64,000 nucleotides of DNA from Sitta carolinensis (lineage: Eukaryota > Chordata > Aves > Passeriformes > Sittidae): NCBI GenBank assembly GCA_032173965.1, contig CM063289.1, forward strand, positions 30,236,690-30,300,689. The letters are read 5' to 3'. The notes under the pieces were generated by a model, which did no database searches, was not told the origin of the DNA, and saw only the letters and a list, made by a program, of their open reading frames with translations. Of this stretch, positions 34,601 to 41,694 are shown in pieces. Each line of letters opens with the position of its first letter. Position 1 is the first letter of the stretch. Both the position numbers and the translations under genes were made by a program.

Positions 34601-37600
34601 TGGGAGAACTGAATGAATGATCTCCATAATTCCATCCATATTCAACAGCAGCAACGAATACAAATGAGGTGAGCATGAGTAGAGCTCCCTAAATGTTGAA
34701 ATGGAAAGTCAAAAATACTTCATTTAAAAAAAAGAAAAAAAAAAAGAGGTAAGACAGATTTACTAATTGCCCCAGAGAGCCTGAGCTTGTTCCAAGGCAG
34801 ATTTCCAGAGGGATGAGATGCATTTCCTGCAACACCCAGCCAAGGCATGAAATCCTGCACTCAGATCTGAAGGAACAGGCAGAGCTGCTGTTATCCAGCA
34901 GCTTTTCTCCTGAGCCTGACACTCCCCAAGATAAGATCCCCTGGAAACTGCCCCTGCTCAGATATGTCAGGAATTTCATCTCCATGTGAATGGGCCAGGC
35001 CCTTCCCCACTGGCCACCTCGAGCCCTTCAAAGGCTTTCCCAGGCTATCAGGGACTTCAAAGGCCAGAAATGTTATTCACCAAGGAAAAGGCTTCCTGTG
35101 TGAGGGTTTCCCTGACAAAGGGCAGGAGCACTGCAGTGCTCGGGTCACATTTAAATGTGATCCGAGAGCAGCAGCAGGACAGAACCTGTCACCTGAGCTC
35201 TCGCAGGCTGGAGTTGGGAAGTGATGGAAAAGAGAAAAACCCAGCAGCTCCGAGGATTCCCAGCTCCTCCTGACATTCCTGCCTGGGAACTCTCCGTTTG
35301 TGGCACTTCTCCCCATTCAGCTACAGTTACAGCTCTTCAAAAGGAGAATTGAGCAGACCTAAACTAAACAGACCTGACCTTTGGTGTCTGCTTTCTCCTG
35401 GCTCCCAGCGCCTCTGCCAAGGCTGCAGCACTGCAGGAATGTGTCTATAGAGAGGAGCCATTGGCATTCATGGCCACGGAGCACCGACCAGCTCCTGGAG
35501 AGGCCCTGGATGAAAGGAAGTCAGGCACACAAAAATGTTCTTTGTCCCCAGCCTGAAACACTCTTTCCTAGCCATACCTTGGGAATCCGAGCGCTTTCCC
35601 CCAGCAAAAGATCAGCTCAGCCCGAGGAAGGTAATGAAATGCCAGGAAAGAAAATTAAATCCTGGAAACTCGGGGCTCAGGAGCCAAATCAGACATTTAG
35701 ATAATGAGCTGGGATTGTGGAGAGCTGCTCAGCCATGGCCACACATGACTCATTATCTCTCCGGGCCAGACACACAAGGAAGTTTGAGCTCCTCCAGTCA
35801 CAACAATTCTGTTTTATTTCCAGCCTAAGCCAGGGAAGGGAGCAGTGAACCTGCACCTCCTTAAATCCATCCCCTCAGCCCAGAGGACTCATGTGCTACA
35901 TAAATCCCTCCACTTTTCCAATCAGTTAAATTTGTAAAGTGTCTGGGTGGGCACTGGACTTCCAGCATTTCCCTGGGGGTTTGCCTGGGCCACAGAGAGT
36001 TCTCCTGGGCTTGTGTGAACCAAGGATCTGTGATTTGGGATAAGTCATGCTTGGAATCACAGAAGTTCACGATGGAAGGGACCTTTAAAGTAACTTACAT
36101 AAATCATTGAAAATTCCCTTTCAAAAAGTTTTTGAAGCTAGGATGTTGCTGCACAGAGATCTGGCTTTTTTGGCTTTTTTTTTTTTTTTTCCTTTTTAAA
36201 ATACTATATATATATATTAAAATTCCAGGATGAAAAGGCAACTAGAAAGGGACACCAACAGCTTCCCACAAAGTTAATTTGTAATCAAAAGCTTTGCTTT
36301 CAAAACAACCAAGAGGCATCAAACACACATAAATCCACTCAGAATCTGCACTGGAACATCCCAGTCAAAATTCTCAGCAACAGGCACAGCCAGGTGGATG
36401 CTGCAGCTGCTCCAGCTGTCGGAAACATGGAATTGTTTTGGAAAAGTCCTTTTAGGCCAGGGAATTGAGCTGTTCCCAGCACTGCCAAGGCCACCCCTGC
36501 CCCTTGTCCCCAAGTGCCACATCCATGTGGGTTTAAACCCCTCCAGGGCTGGGCACTCCACCCCTGCCCTGGGCCAGGGGGAAAAGTTTTCCATTAGGAA
36601 ATTTTCCTGAAATTCATCCTGAACCTGCCCTGGCCCAGCCTGGGGCTGTTCCCTCTCCTCCTGTCCCTGTTCCTGGAGCAGATCCCAAATCCCCCCTGGC
36701 TGTCCCCTCCTGGCAGGAGTTGGGCAGAGCCAGAAATTCCCCTGGAGCCTCCTTTGCCCCAGGCTGAGCCTTCCCAGCTCCCTCAGGGATTCTCATCCTC
36801 AGCTCCCTCGGGATTCTCCAGTCCTTCCAGCTCCTCGGGATTCTCCAGTCCCTTCCCAGCTCCCGGTTTCTCCTCCTTCCGTCTGGGATTCTCGTCCTTC
36901 AGCTCCTCGGATTCCCAGTCCTTCCACTCTCGGATTCCCCAGCTCATCAGCCTGGACATGCTCCAGCCCCTCAGGGTCTCCCTTCTCCTGAGGGACCCAA
37001 CTCTGCCCCAGGGCTGGAGGTGCAGGGTTTGTCCCCAGTCCTTGGGCAGGCTGTCCGTGTGCACCCAGGCGGTGGTGGCACCCCAGGAAGGGTGTGGCAC
37101 CAGGCGGTGGTGGCACCCCAGGACAGGGTGGTGGCACCCCAGGACAGGTGGTGGACCAGACAGGTGGTGGCACCCCAGGACAGGGTGGCCCAGGACAGCA
37201 CATGGAGCCAGGGAAGGCAGAGCAGGGGAGGCTCCCAGGAATGCCAGCGTGGCTGTAAATTATCAGCAGCCTCCTTCCTCCCAAATGAAAACAGAAAGCA
37301 TTCCTGGTGAGCCCATTCTCCTGTAATCCACACATGCCATCATTTACAGCGGGGTGGTGGAGACAAGGCTGCATTAGGATTAATTTTGTGGATCATGTTC
37401 TATCTCCCACTGCTGCATCCCAAGTGAACACATCACAGGCACCCCAGAAGCGTGACCTTTAAACAAGATGTTTTCCACGAAGGGAGCAGACACCAGGAAT
37501 CCTGTGGGGTTTCAAGTAGTGACAGCCCCACTTTCTGGAGCCAACAGTTCATTACCATAGCACAGCAAAGAAACAGCCCAATGAAATCCTCTTTTGGGGT

Positions 37601-40600
37601 GTTTGCTCCCTTTTGAGTTTTGCAAAGCTCCCTCCAGGCACGGGGAATCCACCATTGCCCTGCAGAGCCTGCAGCAGGGCTGGACAACCTTTCCCACAAA
37701 GAAATGTTCCCAAATATCCAACCTAAAACTGTCCTGGCACAATTTGAGGCTGTTTCCCCTCATCCTGTCCCTTGTTCCCTGGGAGCAGAGCCTGACCCCA
37801 ACCTGGCTGCACCCTCCTGTCAGGGAGCTGTTGCCACAGGAGCTTCCTCCTGCCACAGGAATTTCTCCCATCCCTGTGCATCTCCTTCTTTGCCAACAGA
37901 CAGCTCTGAGCAAATCCCACCTGAGAGCTGAGAAGGCTCCTGCTGCTAAATAAAAGAGCTGGTGGAATGTGGAAGTTGCATTAAAACTCTGGCATCACAC
38001 ACACCGACCGCCCGAAACTGAGCTGGGAACCTGCAGTGGCAGAAAGCCCCAGATGTGAGGAAAATCAGCTTTGTGGTGGTTGTATCAGGTACCAACATGC
38101 TGCATTTGGGTATTTTGGACTGGCACGAGGGATCTGTTAAAATAGAGCACTTAGTCATTGTTTTGAAACATGACCTAAGTGCCTGCGAGGGGAAAGGCTG
38201 GCTCGGCTTTGCAGCCCTGTCCCACTCGTGTACGTATTTTGGGTTGTCTAGACCTGGGCACACCAAAATAACTGGATTTTGGTGTCTGTTGGGTGCACTG
38301 GATCAAACCAGAGCAGGGCCACCTCTGCTCCCAACCCCACCTGGGGTCAGCTGTGGGGTGGCACTGGGAGCCAGGAGGAGTCTCCTTGTAGGAAACACCA
38401 CACGCTTGGGAATCCCTCAAAACCTCAACCCTAAGACCCTGGATCAGGGTTCCCAGGGATACAGGGAGCCCCAAACAAGGCAGGTTCCTGGGAAGAGCTG
38501 CTCAGATTGCCAGAGGTTGGGGACCACAGCAAGGTTCCACGTGGAACTTAGTGTTTGACAAGCACCAGATATCCCTGGATTTCCAGCTGCCAGGAGGGCT
38601 GGCTGGGATGAGCCTCTAAATTACCCCTGAAATGCTGCAGAGGGAAAAAATCAGTTTGGATGATTGATTAAAGCAGTTTGAGCTGAGGGAAGATCAAAGC
38701 AAGGATTTTCAGGAATTTAAGAATTTTGGGGCAGCACCCCCTAGGGCTTGATTGCAGAGAGAAGATTCATTTCTTCCAGCAGGATGGGGTGGCTGAGCCC
38801 GTGCAGGAATTCCAGCAGGATGAAGTGACTGAGCCTGTGCAGGGCATTGAACTGAACCCCAAAGCCCTGTCCCTGCTGGCCCCAGCCCATCCAACCTGTC
38901 CTTGCAGCTTTCCAGCCCCACCTGGGAGACCCATCCGGGCTGGGAGGGCCCCAGGTGGGTGCCCAGCAGCAGCAGCTAATAAAGCAGGGCATAAACCAGC
39001 TGGAAAACTGAACTAACGTTATTTAAATTCTTTAATCTCTGAATCCCTTCAAAACTGAGCAGAAACATTTGTCTTTTCCCTGTAAAGACAACCATAAACA
39101 TCTGTTTGTCACATCTGTCCCTGGATGCCAGCACAGACAGGGCTTCTTGAGCCACACCAGCCTTTGGAGCAAGCAACTATTTCAATTTAGCAGCAAGAAA
39201 CTGCTAGAAAAAAACATTTTAAGATGAAATCTCACTTCTCTGCACAGCACAGGCCGAGACATTTTATCTTGGGAATCAGCAGCAGGTTCAGTAACCTGCT
39301 CTTAAGGAGAGAAAGAAGGAATGAAAAAAGCTAATGCTGATAAACTTTGTGTGGTTTCAGGCCTGCAAGAGCAGGGAAAAAATGAGTTTTAGTCAATATG
39401 TGCCACAATTTTCTTATGATGGAGGAGAGGAAGTAAGAGAATGAGGGAAACTGAAGTTTTCCAAAATTATGTTGAGTGGAATTTCGTGATTATTAGAGGC
39501 TGATAATTCCAGGCCACAAAGGCAAAGCAGGATGAGCACCAGGAGCACAGAGCCTGGAGCTATTCCCTCAATCCCTCCCAAACAGAGAGAACAGCCTGAC
39601 TTTATCTCCCCGACCAAGTGCAACAAAGTCACAGAGTGAATTTGCTCCCGATTCTTCCTGAAAAGCCCCGGAGAAAGGGATGGAGGAAGGGATGGAGCAG
39701 TGGGGGATGTCTCGCAGGAATGGACACAAAGGCGACTTTGCCACCCTGGAAATGGCCAAAGCAGCCAGATCCATGAGCCCATCGTTCCAAAGAGCCGGCG
39801 CAGAACTCGGCTGCTTTCTAGTAAAAAAAAAAAAAAAAAAAAATATCCCCGGACTGCCCCAAACTCGCTCTCCTCCATCTTTCTCCTTCCATCCCCCAGG
39901 GAAAACTCCCCTCGCCTCAGGGCTGTGTCCCAGTTGCCATCTCCTTGCCTTTGGGAATGCTCGGGGAGAAAAAAACCACAATCTGGGCTTTAAAGTGCCC
40001 GGTGCGGAGCCGGAGGGCCCCAGAGCCGAGGGGAGTCGGGATTAAATTAAATTAAACAGCCACGAGGGTTTGCCGTGGGCAGGGACCGACCCAGGGCGAG
40101 CCCACGCGGGTTTGGGCTCCTCCTGGGGAGGGTCGGGAATGGGGGGGTCCCCGGGGAGCAGGAGAGAGGGGATCGGGAATGGGGGTCCCCGGGGAGCAGG
40201 AGAGGGAGGGGAGAGGGAATGGGGGTCCCTAGAGAGCAGGAGAGGGAGGGGAGGGGATCGGGAATGGGGGTCCCTGGGGAGCAGGAGAGGGAGGGGAGCG
40301 GGAATGGGGGTGCCTGGAGAGCAGGAGAGAGAGGGGAGGGGATCGGGAATGGGGGTGCCTGGGGAGCAGGAGAGGGAGGGGATCGGGAATGGGGGTGCCT
40401 GGGGAGCAGGAGAGGGAGGGGATCGGGAATGGGGGTGCCTGGGGAGCAGGAGAGGGAGGGGATCGGGAATGGGGGTGCCTGGGGAGCAGGAGAGGGAGGG
40501 GATCGGGAATGGGGGTGCCTGGAGAGCAGGAGAGGGAGGGGAGCGGGAATGGGGGTGCCTGGAGAGCAGGGAGAGGGAGGGGGCTCCTCTTGGGAGGGGG

Positions 40601-41439
40601 TGGAGAATGGGGGGTCCCTGCTGAGCAGGAGAGGGAGGGTAAGCGGAGGGGGCTCCTCTCGGGAGGGGACCGGGAGGTGAAAGCAGGGGACCCCTCCTGA
40701 GAGAGGAGGGAGAGGAGGAGACCCTCCTGGGTCCCCCGCACAAACGAGCCCGGACAAAGCGCGAGTCCCAAAAAAACCCCGGAGCCGGGACGCCCCCTCC
40801 CACCAGTCATTCCCCTTTATCTTTTCTTTTCCCCCTAGATTTTTATATTAATATTTTTTTGTTCTCATTCTGCCAAGGGGGGGAGGTCTCCCCCGGCGGC
40901 CGATTCGGAGGCCGAGGCACGGGGGAGGTGCAGCGCCAAGAAGGGAGGAAAAAATCCTTTTTAAAAAATAAATTACTATTATTTTCTAAGCCAACTTTGC
41001 AACGCGAAGCTCCCTGCGCGTTCCGTCGCCATACTGAAGCTTTCCCACTTCCCTCTTTCTTTAAGTCCAACCTGAAACCAGGCCAAAAAAAAAAAAAAAA
41101 AAAAAAAGGAAGAGAGAGAAAAAGCAACACAAAAACTTTTCCTTGGCCGGCTAGCCCCGCAGCAGCCGCGGGACGGGCACAAAGGGCCCGGAGCCGGGAT
41201 CGCCGGGCTACAAAAGCAGATAATGAGATCATGGGAGCGAGTCAGCGATACTGTAACCAGCACTAAACAAGCGGGCAGCAGCGGCAGCAGGAGGAGGAGG
41301 AGGAAGGCGGCAGCAGCAGCCCCCAGCACTCACCGATGAGCCCTCCCACCAGGAAGGCGATGACTTGGAACACGAGCAGGATGCCCCCGACGATGCAGAG
41401 CTTGCGGGTGCTCATGTTCTCGATGATGGCCCCGGCCAT
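16589..41439 (-). CDS. WLS: WLS (Wntless/GPR177), Wnt cargo receptor, 12 coding exons
   Basis: Multi-pass membrane carrier that binds palmitoleoylated Wnt in the Golgi, escorts it to the plasma membrane and is recycled through endosomes. Twelve exons with GT/AG splice sites give exactly 541 codons, the human length, once three single-base gains are discounted. The order is: TM1 in exon 1, a large luminal Wnt-binding domain in exons 2-5, then seven more membrane spans in exons 5-11. Two trafficking signals from family knowledge are present: the endocytic YEGL motif across the exon 9/10 junction and a C-terminal KEAQE in exon 12. Taken literally, the sequence frameshifts in exon 9 (near 20943), exon 11 (993 in 17xxx, i.e. 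near 17993) and exon 12 (near 16688). The first shift reaches a TAG at 19592-19594. Introns, phases and synteny are intact, so this is the true locus. Exons: 41334-41439, 30098-30370, 24216-24340, 23336-23497, 22500-22636, 21985-22153, 21751-21848, 21179-21242, 20839-20983, 19522-19605, 17935-18089, 16589-16699. Confidence 0.93.
16875..17390 (+). mobile_element. CR1 fragment with internal tandem expansion
   Basis: A CR1 3' segment ('gctgaggcagctgggaaggg', 'ctcagcctggagaaaagg') whose next part has been tandemly amplified. About five units of 76-95 bp contain 'ccccgtggctctgcacagct' and 'ccctgacaggagggtctg'. Units 3 and 5 carry small indels. It lies in the last intron of WLS. Confidence 0.85.
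17559..17842 (+). mobile_element. Solo-LTR-like element, copy 1 (284 bp)
   Basis: Begins TGTTACTGTG and ends GGACAACA. Close to the element at 23697-23988 over its whole length ('cctcgtatctctcagtttct', 'cacttgagaagtccatcagg', 'cacaattcatgagaactgac'). The 5' end carries an inverted pair, tgttactgtg and cacagtaaca. The flanks gagtg and gagcg suggest a decayed target-site duplication. No internal retroviral region is present. It lies in WLS intron 11. Confidence 0.7.
17935..18089 (-). CDS. WLS: WLS exon 11, with a one-base gain
   Basis: [16 protein letters not shown], then span 8 ([15 protein letters not shown]). An extra C (minus strand; base 17993) interrupts GTGTTT/GCCCTC. Without it the frame reads [19 protein letters not shown]. 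The exon is 155 bp, whereas 154 bp fit the phase-1 exit into exon 12. The donor is CCAATG followed by GTGAGT. Confidence 0.88.
18090..18869. other. WLS intron 10, left part
   Basis: Unique intronic sequence. Open frames of 66-75 codons on the minus strand have no family features. Confidence 0.5.
18870..19115 (+). mobile_element. CR1 LINE 3' end
   Basis: Complete-looking CR1 tail in WLS intron 10: 'ggaattcctggctgggaggt', 'gcacagggtgcccagagcag', 'ctggatccctggcagtgccc', 'catcctgggatagtgggagg', 'ttaaggtcccttccagccca', ending 'ctgtgactccatgactc'. Confidence 0.92.
19522..19605 (-). CDS. WLS: WLS exon 10
   Basis: 84 bp, 28 codons: [19 protein letters not shown] then TVIFFIVSQ, span 7. Its first two codons complete the YEGL internalisation motif with exon 9. 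The acceptor is TCTCTAAACAG; the donor is AGCCAG followed by GTGAGG. Confidence 0.92.
19606..20838. other. WLS intron 9
   Basis: Unique intron sequence with an A-rich tract near 19689-19720. No additional gene is seen; open frames up to 99 codons are uninformative. Confidence 0.5.
20839..20983 (-). CDS. WLS: WLS exon 9, with a one-base gain
   Basis: Starts [13 protein letters not shown] (span 6). One extra base follows near 20938-20944, in a TTATTTT stretch on the minus strand. After removing it, the frame continues [19 protein letters not shown] and on to HYE. The exon is 145 bp, whereas 144 bp are needed to keep phase 0 into exon 10. The donor is TACGAG followed by GTAAGG. Taken literally, the shifted frame runs to a TAG at 19592-19594 in exon 10. 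Confidence 0.88.
21179..21242 (-). CDS. WLS: WLS exon 8
   Basis: Short 64-bp exon: [13 protein letters not shown], then TTEVGTELA. The acceptor is TCTCTCCTCTCTGCAG. The donor, GCT followed by GTATCC, is a weak but valid GT site. Ends at residue 378, phase 0. Confidence 0.9.
21310..21540 (-). mobile_element. CR1 LINE fragment, antisense, second subfamily
   Basis: In WLS intron 7. Starts with 'gaatcacagaaccagggaac', then 'gacccacagggatcactgat', 'tgctcctggagctctggcag' and 'ctctggggaagaaccttttc'. This wording differs from the commoner copies and matches the one at 31545-31735. Confidence 0.82.
21751..21848 (-). CDS. WLS: WLS exon 7
   Basis: [14 protein letters not shown], then span 5 ([19 protein letters not shown]). 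The donor is TGTGAGAG followed by GTGGGT. Residues 325-356, phase 2. Confidence 0.92.
21985..22153 (-). CDS. WLS: WLS exon 6
   Basis: Very conserved segment: [19 protein letters not shown], then [20 protein letters not shown] and [13 protein letters not shown], covering spans 3 and 4. The acceptor is GTGCCTCTCCAG; the donor is ATGATG followed by GTGGGT. Ends at residue 324 in phase 0. Confidence 0.93.
22500..22636 (-). CDS. WLS: WLS exon 5
   Basis: Starts at residue 223 with [17 protein letters not shown], then the second membrane span ([14 protein letters not shown]) and the loop [15 protein letters not shown]. The donor is GAGAA followed by GTGAGT. Phase 2 at the end. Confidence 0.92.
22637..23335. 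other. WLS intron 4
   Basis: GC-rich unique intronic sequence between exons 5 and 4. Overlapping open frames on both strands are extensions of exon 4 or random. Confidence 0.5.
23336..23497 (-). CDS. WLS: WLS exon 4
   Basis: Residues 169-222 of the luminal domain, with ECD-like [20 protein letters not shown] and [11 protein letters not shown]. The acceptor is CCCTTTCTGCAG; the donor is CTCGTG followed by GTGAGC. 162 bp, phase 0. Confidence 0.92.
23691..23696. repeat. Target-site duplication of the intron 3 LTR
   Basis: The hexamer actctc at 23691-23696 is repeated exactly at 23989-23994, directly flanking the TG...CA element. A 6-bp duplication is typical of ERVK-type (class II) integration. 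Confidence 0.75.
23697..23988 (+). mobile_element. Solo LTR, copy 2 (292 bp), ERVK-like
   Basis: Starts TGTTACTGTG, ends GGGACAACA and is flanked by the perfect 6-bp duplication actctc. It shares its whole length with 17559-17842 in the same orientation. No retroviral coding sequence lies between the flanks, so this is a recombined solo LTR. It lies in WLS intron 3 and is antisense to the gene. Confidence 0.82.
23995..24165 (+). mobile_element. CR1 LINE 3' fragment
   Basis: Directly follows the LTR: 'tacagctccctgccaggagg', 'ctgtgccaggggagctttag', 'gttggatattgaggacattt', ending 'ttctatagttctgtgattgg'. An internal part of the CR1 has been lost. Confidence 0.82.
24216..24340 (-). CDS. WLS: WLS exon 3
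   Basis: Completes residue 127 and runs to 168: [17 protein letters not shown], then an acidic DDWEEIAH and [10 protein letters not shown]. The acceptor is TTGCTGTTGCAG; the donor is CCAAAA followed by GTAAGG. Ends in phase 0. Confidence 0.92.
24341..25079. other. WLS intron 2, right of exon 3
   Basis: Unique intronic sequence. Long open frames here run out of the neighbouring array and are not exons. Confidence 0.5.
25080..25715. repeat. 36/39-bp minisatellite, about 17 units, in WLS intron 2
   Basis: Units carry 'ggagaagtgtggggagatgg' and 'ctccagaaccttccac'. Two unit lengths alternate in blocks: 39 bp with 'ccactgtggagaag' and 36 bp with 'ccactggagaag'. The right end is more diverged. Frames of up to 385 codons are open on both strands through the array because both lengths are multiples of three. 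Confidence 0.93.
25716..26359. other. WLS intron 2, central part
   Basis: Unique sequence. An AT-rich 'aatatagatatatccatc' lies near 26314. No gene is seen. Confidence 0.5.
26360..26425 (+). mobile_element. CR1 LINE extreme 3' end
   Basis: Short tail: 'gtgagtggttggactccatc', 'tttaaggccttttccaacct', 'aaatgattcc'. Confidence 0.7.
26660..26845 (+). mobile_element. CR1 LINE 3' end
   Basis: 'gggagggtgggcagccctgg', 'cacagggtcagagcagctgt', 'ctggatccctggcagtgccc', 'tgccctggcaaggggggcac', 'taaggtccttccaacccaaa'. Confidence 0.9.
26846..28879. other. WLS intron 2, unassigned part
   Basis: Unique intronic sequence with a two-copy 22-bp duplication ('agctgggttagaattccagc', about 28578-28621) and an A17 tract at about 28491. 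No exon is supported. Confidence 0.5.
28880..29320 (+). mobile_element. CR1 3' end interrupted by a G-rich minisatellite
   Basis: CR1 sequence starts 'caaggttggatggggcttgg' and 'agcagcctgggatggtgaaa', breaks into an array at about 28920-29250, then resumes with 'ccctgcccatggcaggggtg', 'aggtccttcccaacccaaac' and 'gggattctgggat'. The array unit (about 21-24 bp) is 'ggtccctgggagggtgggaa' plus a few G. It is the CR1's own 'gaaaggtgtccctg' region repeated about 15 times. Confidence 0.88.
29795..29990 (+). mobile_element. CR1 LINE 3' end
   Basis: 'gcagaaattcctggctggga', 'gcacagggtgcccagagcat', 'ctggatccctggcagtgccc', 'tggcactggatgagctttga', 'ggtccctcccaagccaagcc'. It lies just downstream of WLS exon 2 in transcription order. 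Confidence 0.92.
30098..30370 (-). CDS. WLS: WLS exon 2
   Basis: Residues 36-126, the start of the luminal domain: [15 protein letters not shown], the conserved RKNHHKTKW and PWGPNHC stretches, and [19 protein letters not shown]. The acceptor is CTTGCCTTCCCAG; the donor is CTCA followed by GTAAGT. The 273 bp keep phase 1. Confidence 0.93.
30371..31339. other. WLS intron 1, 3' end
   Basis: Intronic sequence next to exon 2. It includes a C12/A9 homopolymer pair at about 30911-30932. No gene is seen. Confidence 0.5.
31340..31425 (+). mobile_element. CR1 LINE 3' fragment
   Basis: 'gactggcatccaggtgggca', 'gtgctgggttcatggttggg', 'gaccttagagggcttttccc'. This matches the final segment of CR1. Confidence 0.7.
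31545..31735 (-). mobile_element. CR1 LINE fragment, antisense, second subfamily
   Basis: 'agaatcacatcctgaattgg', 'aagggactcacagggatcag', 'ctcctggagctctagcagca', 'ctgggagaagagcctttccc'. Same subfamily wording as the copy at 21310-21540. Confidence 0.85.
31960..32330. promoter_or_regulatory. Candidate conserved non-coding element in WLS intron 1
   Basis: Repeat-free block with balanced composition and isolated CpGs ('aagagacggcgttccctc', 'gaggccgaacggtccttgct', 'cctcgtcgggaatcgcgcac', 'aaacaaacgtcggcacttgg') between AT-rich homeodomain-like cores ('cattatagccataaatac', 'ctgattatgattttaaacac'). No coding frame. The texture resembles a vertebrate enhancer, but this is inferred from composition only. 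Confidence 0.35.
32560..32760 (-). mobile_element. CR1 LINE 3' region, antisense
   Basis: 'ggatcacagcctgaaagaga', 'cattccaaacccctgccatg', 'gatccaggagcagccacagt', 'tgcccaccctcccagccagg', 'cttcccaatatctaatctaa'. Confidence 0.9.
33360..33710. promoter_or_regulatory. Candidate conserved non-coding element in WLS intron 1
   Basis: Unique block with 'actctcaattgcattgtgtc', 'cactgattaaagcctgaatc', 'gggatttaacttctcccggc', 'ctactcaattaccccctt', 'cattaccctaagcgactgca' and 'ataaacaagctaatttatca', rich in ATTA/AATTA cores with no coding frame. It is followed by a T tract at 33716-33730. Candidate enhancer by texture only. Confidence 0.35.
34170..34300 (+). mobile_element. CR1 LINE 3' end
   Basis: 'ggctccccctggatccctgg', 'gtttgtgggatagtggaagg', 'tttaaggtccatccaaccca', 'catcctgggattctgtgact'. 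Confidence 0.88.
34301..36052. other. WLS intron 1, unassigned part
   Basis: Unique intronic DNA with an A-rich tract at about 34727-34746. Overlapping open frames of up to 107 codons are uninformative. Confidence 0.5.
36053..36110 (-). mobile_element. CR1 LINE short 3' end, antisense
   Basis: 'ggaatcacagaagttcacga' followed by 'tggaagggacctttaaagta', the reversed CR1 tail. Confidence 0.6.
36420..36960 (-). mobile_element. CR1 LINE 3' region, antisense, with local tandem expansion
   Basis: 'ggaaacatggaattgttttg', 'gtccccaagtgccacatcca', 'taaacccctccagggctggg', 'tgttccctctcctcctgtcc'. The 'cccagctccctcagggattc' motif is then repeated about seven times in diverged form (about 36770-36950). 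This is the same segment that is duplicated twice in the copy at 6168-6600. Confidence 0.85.
37060..37200. repeat. Short GC-rich tandem repeat
   Basis: Five to six irregular copies of 'ggtggtggcaccccaggaca' and related 20-30 bp units in WLS intron 1. Confidence 0.88.
37612..37815 (-). mobile_element. CR1 LINE fragment, antisense
   Basis: 'gcagggctggacaacctttc', 'gttcccaaatatccaaccta', 'aatttgaggctgtttcccct', 'ccttgttccctgggagcaga', 'cctgtcagggagctgttg'. It represents the CR1 portion upstream of the usual terminal block. Confidence 0.85.
37816..40129. other. WLS intron 1, 5' half
   Basis: Unique intronic DNA with an A21 tract at about 39823-39843 and GC-rich sequence from 40000. Two partial repeats of 'cagcaggatg' with 'gtgcag' occur at 38775-38845. 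No gene is seen. Confidence 0.5.
40130..40650. repeat. 40-bp G-rich minisatellite, about 12 units, in WLS intron 1
   Basis: Units read 'gggaatgggggtgcctgggg' then 'agcaggagagggaggggatc', with variants lacking 'gatc'. Four central units are identical. The G-rich strand is the plus strand, which is the template strand of WLS. Each unit has several GGG/GGGG runs. The array lies about 700 bp inside intron 1 from exon 1. Confidence 0.93.
41083..41107. repeat. Poly(A) tract in WLS intron 1
   Basis: A run of about 25 A on the plus strand, about 230 bp inside intron 1; a T tract on the WLS sense strand. Confidence 0.9.
41334..41439 (-). CDS. WLS: WLS exon 1
   Basis: Start ATG at 41437-41439. Encodes residues 1-35, [11 protein letters not shown]... 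followed by the first hydrophobic segment ([20 protein letters not shown]), which acts as a signal anchor. The donor is CTCATCG followed by GTGAGT; the exon ends in phase 1. The reading frame is open upstream of this ATG, but the family start and conserved N-terminus fix the choice. Confidence 0.93.
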
Positions 41440-41690
41440 GCTGGCGGGGCGCTGCGGGGGCCGCGGGCAGCGGGCGGGCCCCGCTCGCCGCCCCAGCCGT
41501 GATTGTGCCGCTCCCGCCGCCCGCGGCCGCTTTAACCGGGCGGCCACACGTGACCGCCGCCCCTCCCTCGCCGCGCCCCGCCCGGGCCGGCACGGCGCCG
41601 GGGATGGCGATGGGAGCGCCGCGGGCACCGGGCACGGCAGCCGAGGGGCCCGGGGAATGGCATTGGAACGGCTGTGCGCCGAGCTGCCCG
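41440..41690 (-). promoter_or_regulatory. WLS: WLS CpG-island promoter and 5' UTR
   Basis: Dense CpG sequence upstream of the WLS ATG. It includes 'gctgcgggggccgcgggcag', 'cccgccgcccgcggccgctt', GC boxes ('cgcgccccgcccgg', about 41573-41586) and a palindromic E-box CACGTGAC at 41547-41554 (USF/MiT-type). No TATA box is clear. The transcription start is not determinable but is probably within about 41450-41600. Confidence 0.6.
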
Positions 41691-41694
41691 GCAC

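Noticed and set aside
16589..41439. WLS as a pseudogene
   Set aside because: All twelve exons, GT/AG sites and phases are preserved, the locus is in conserved synteny with DIRAS3, and the gene is essential in vertebrates. Three isolated one-base gains are better explained by sequence error until reads say otherwise.
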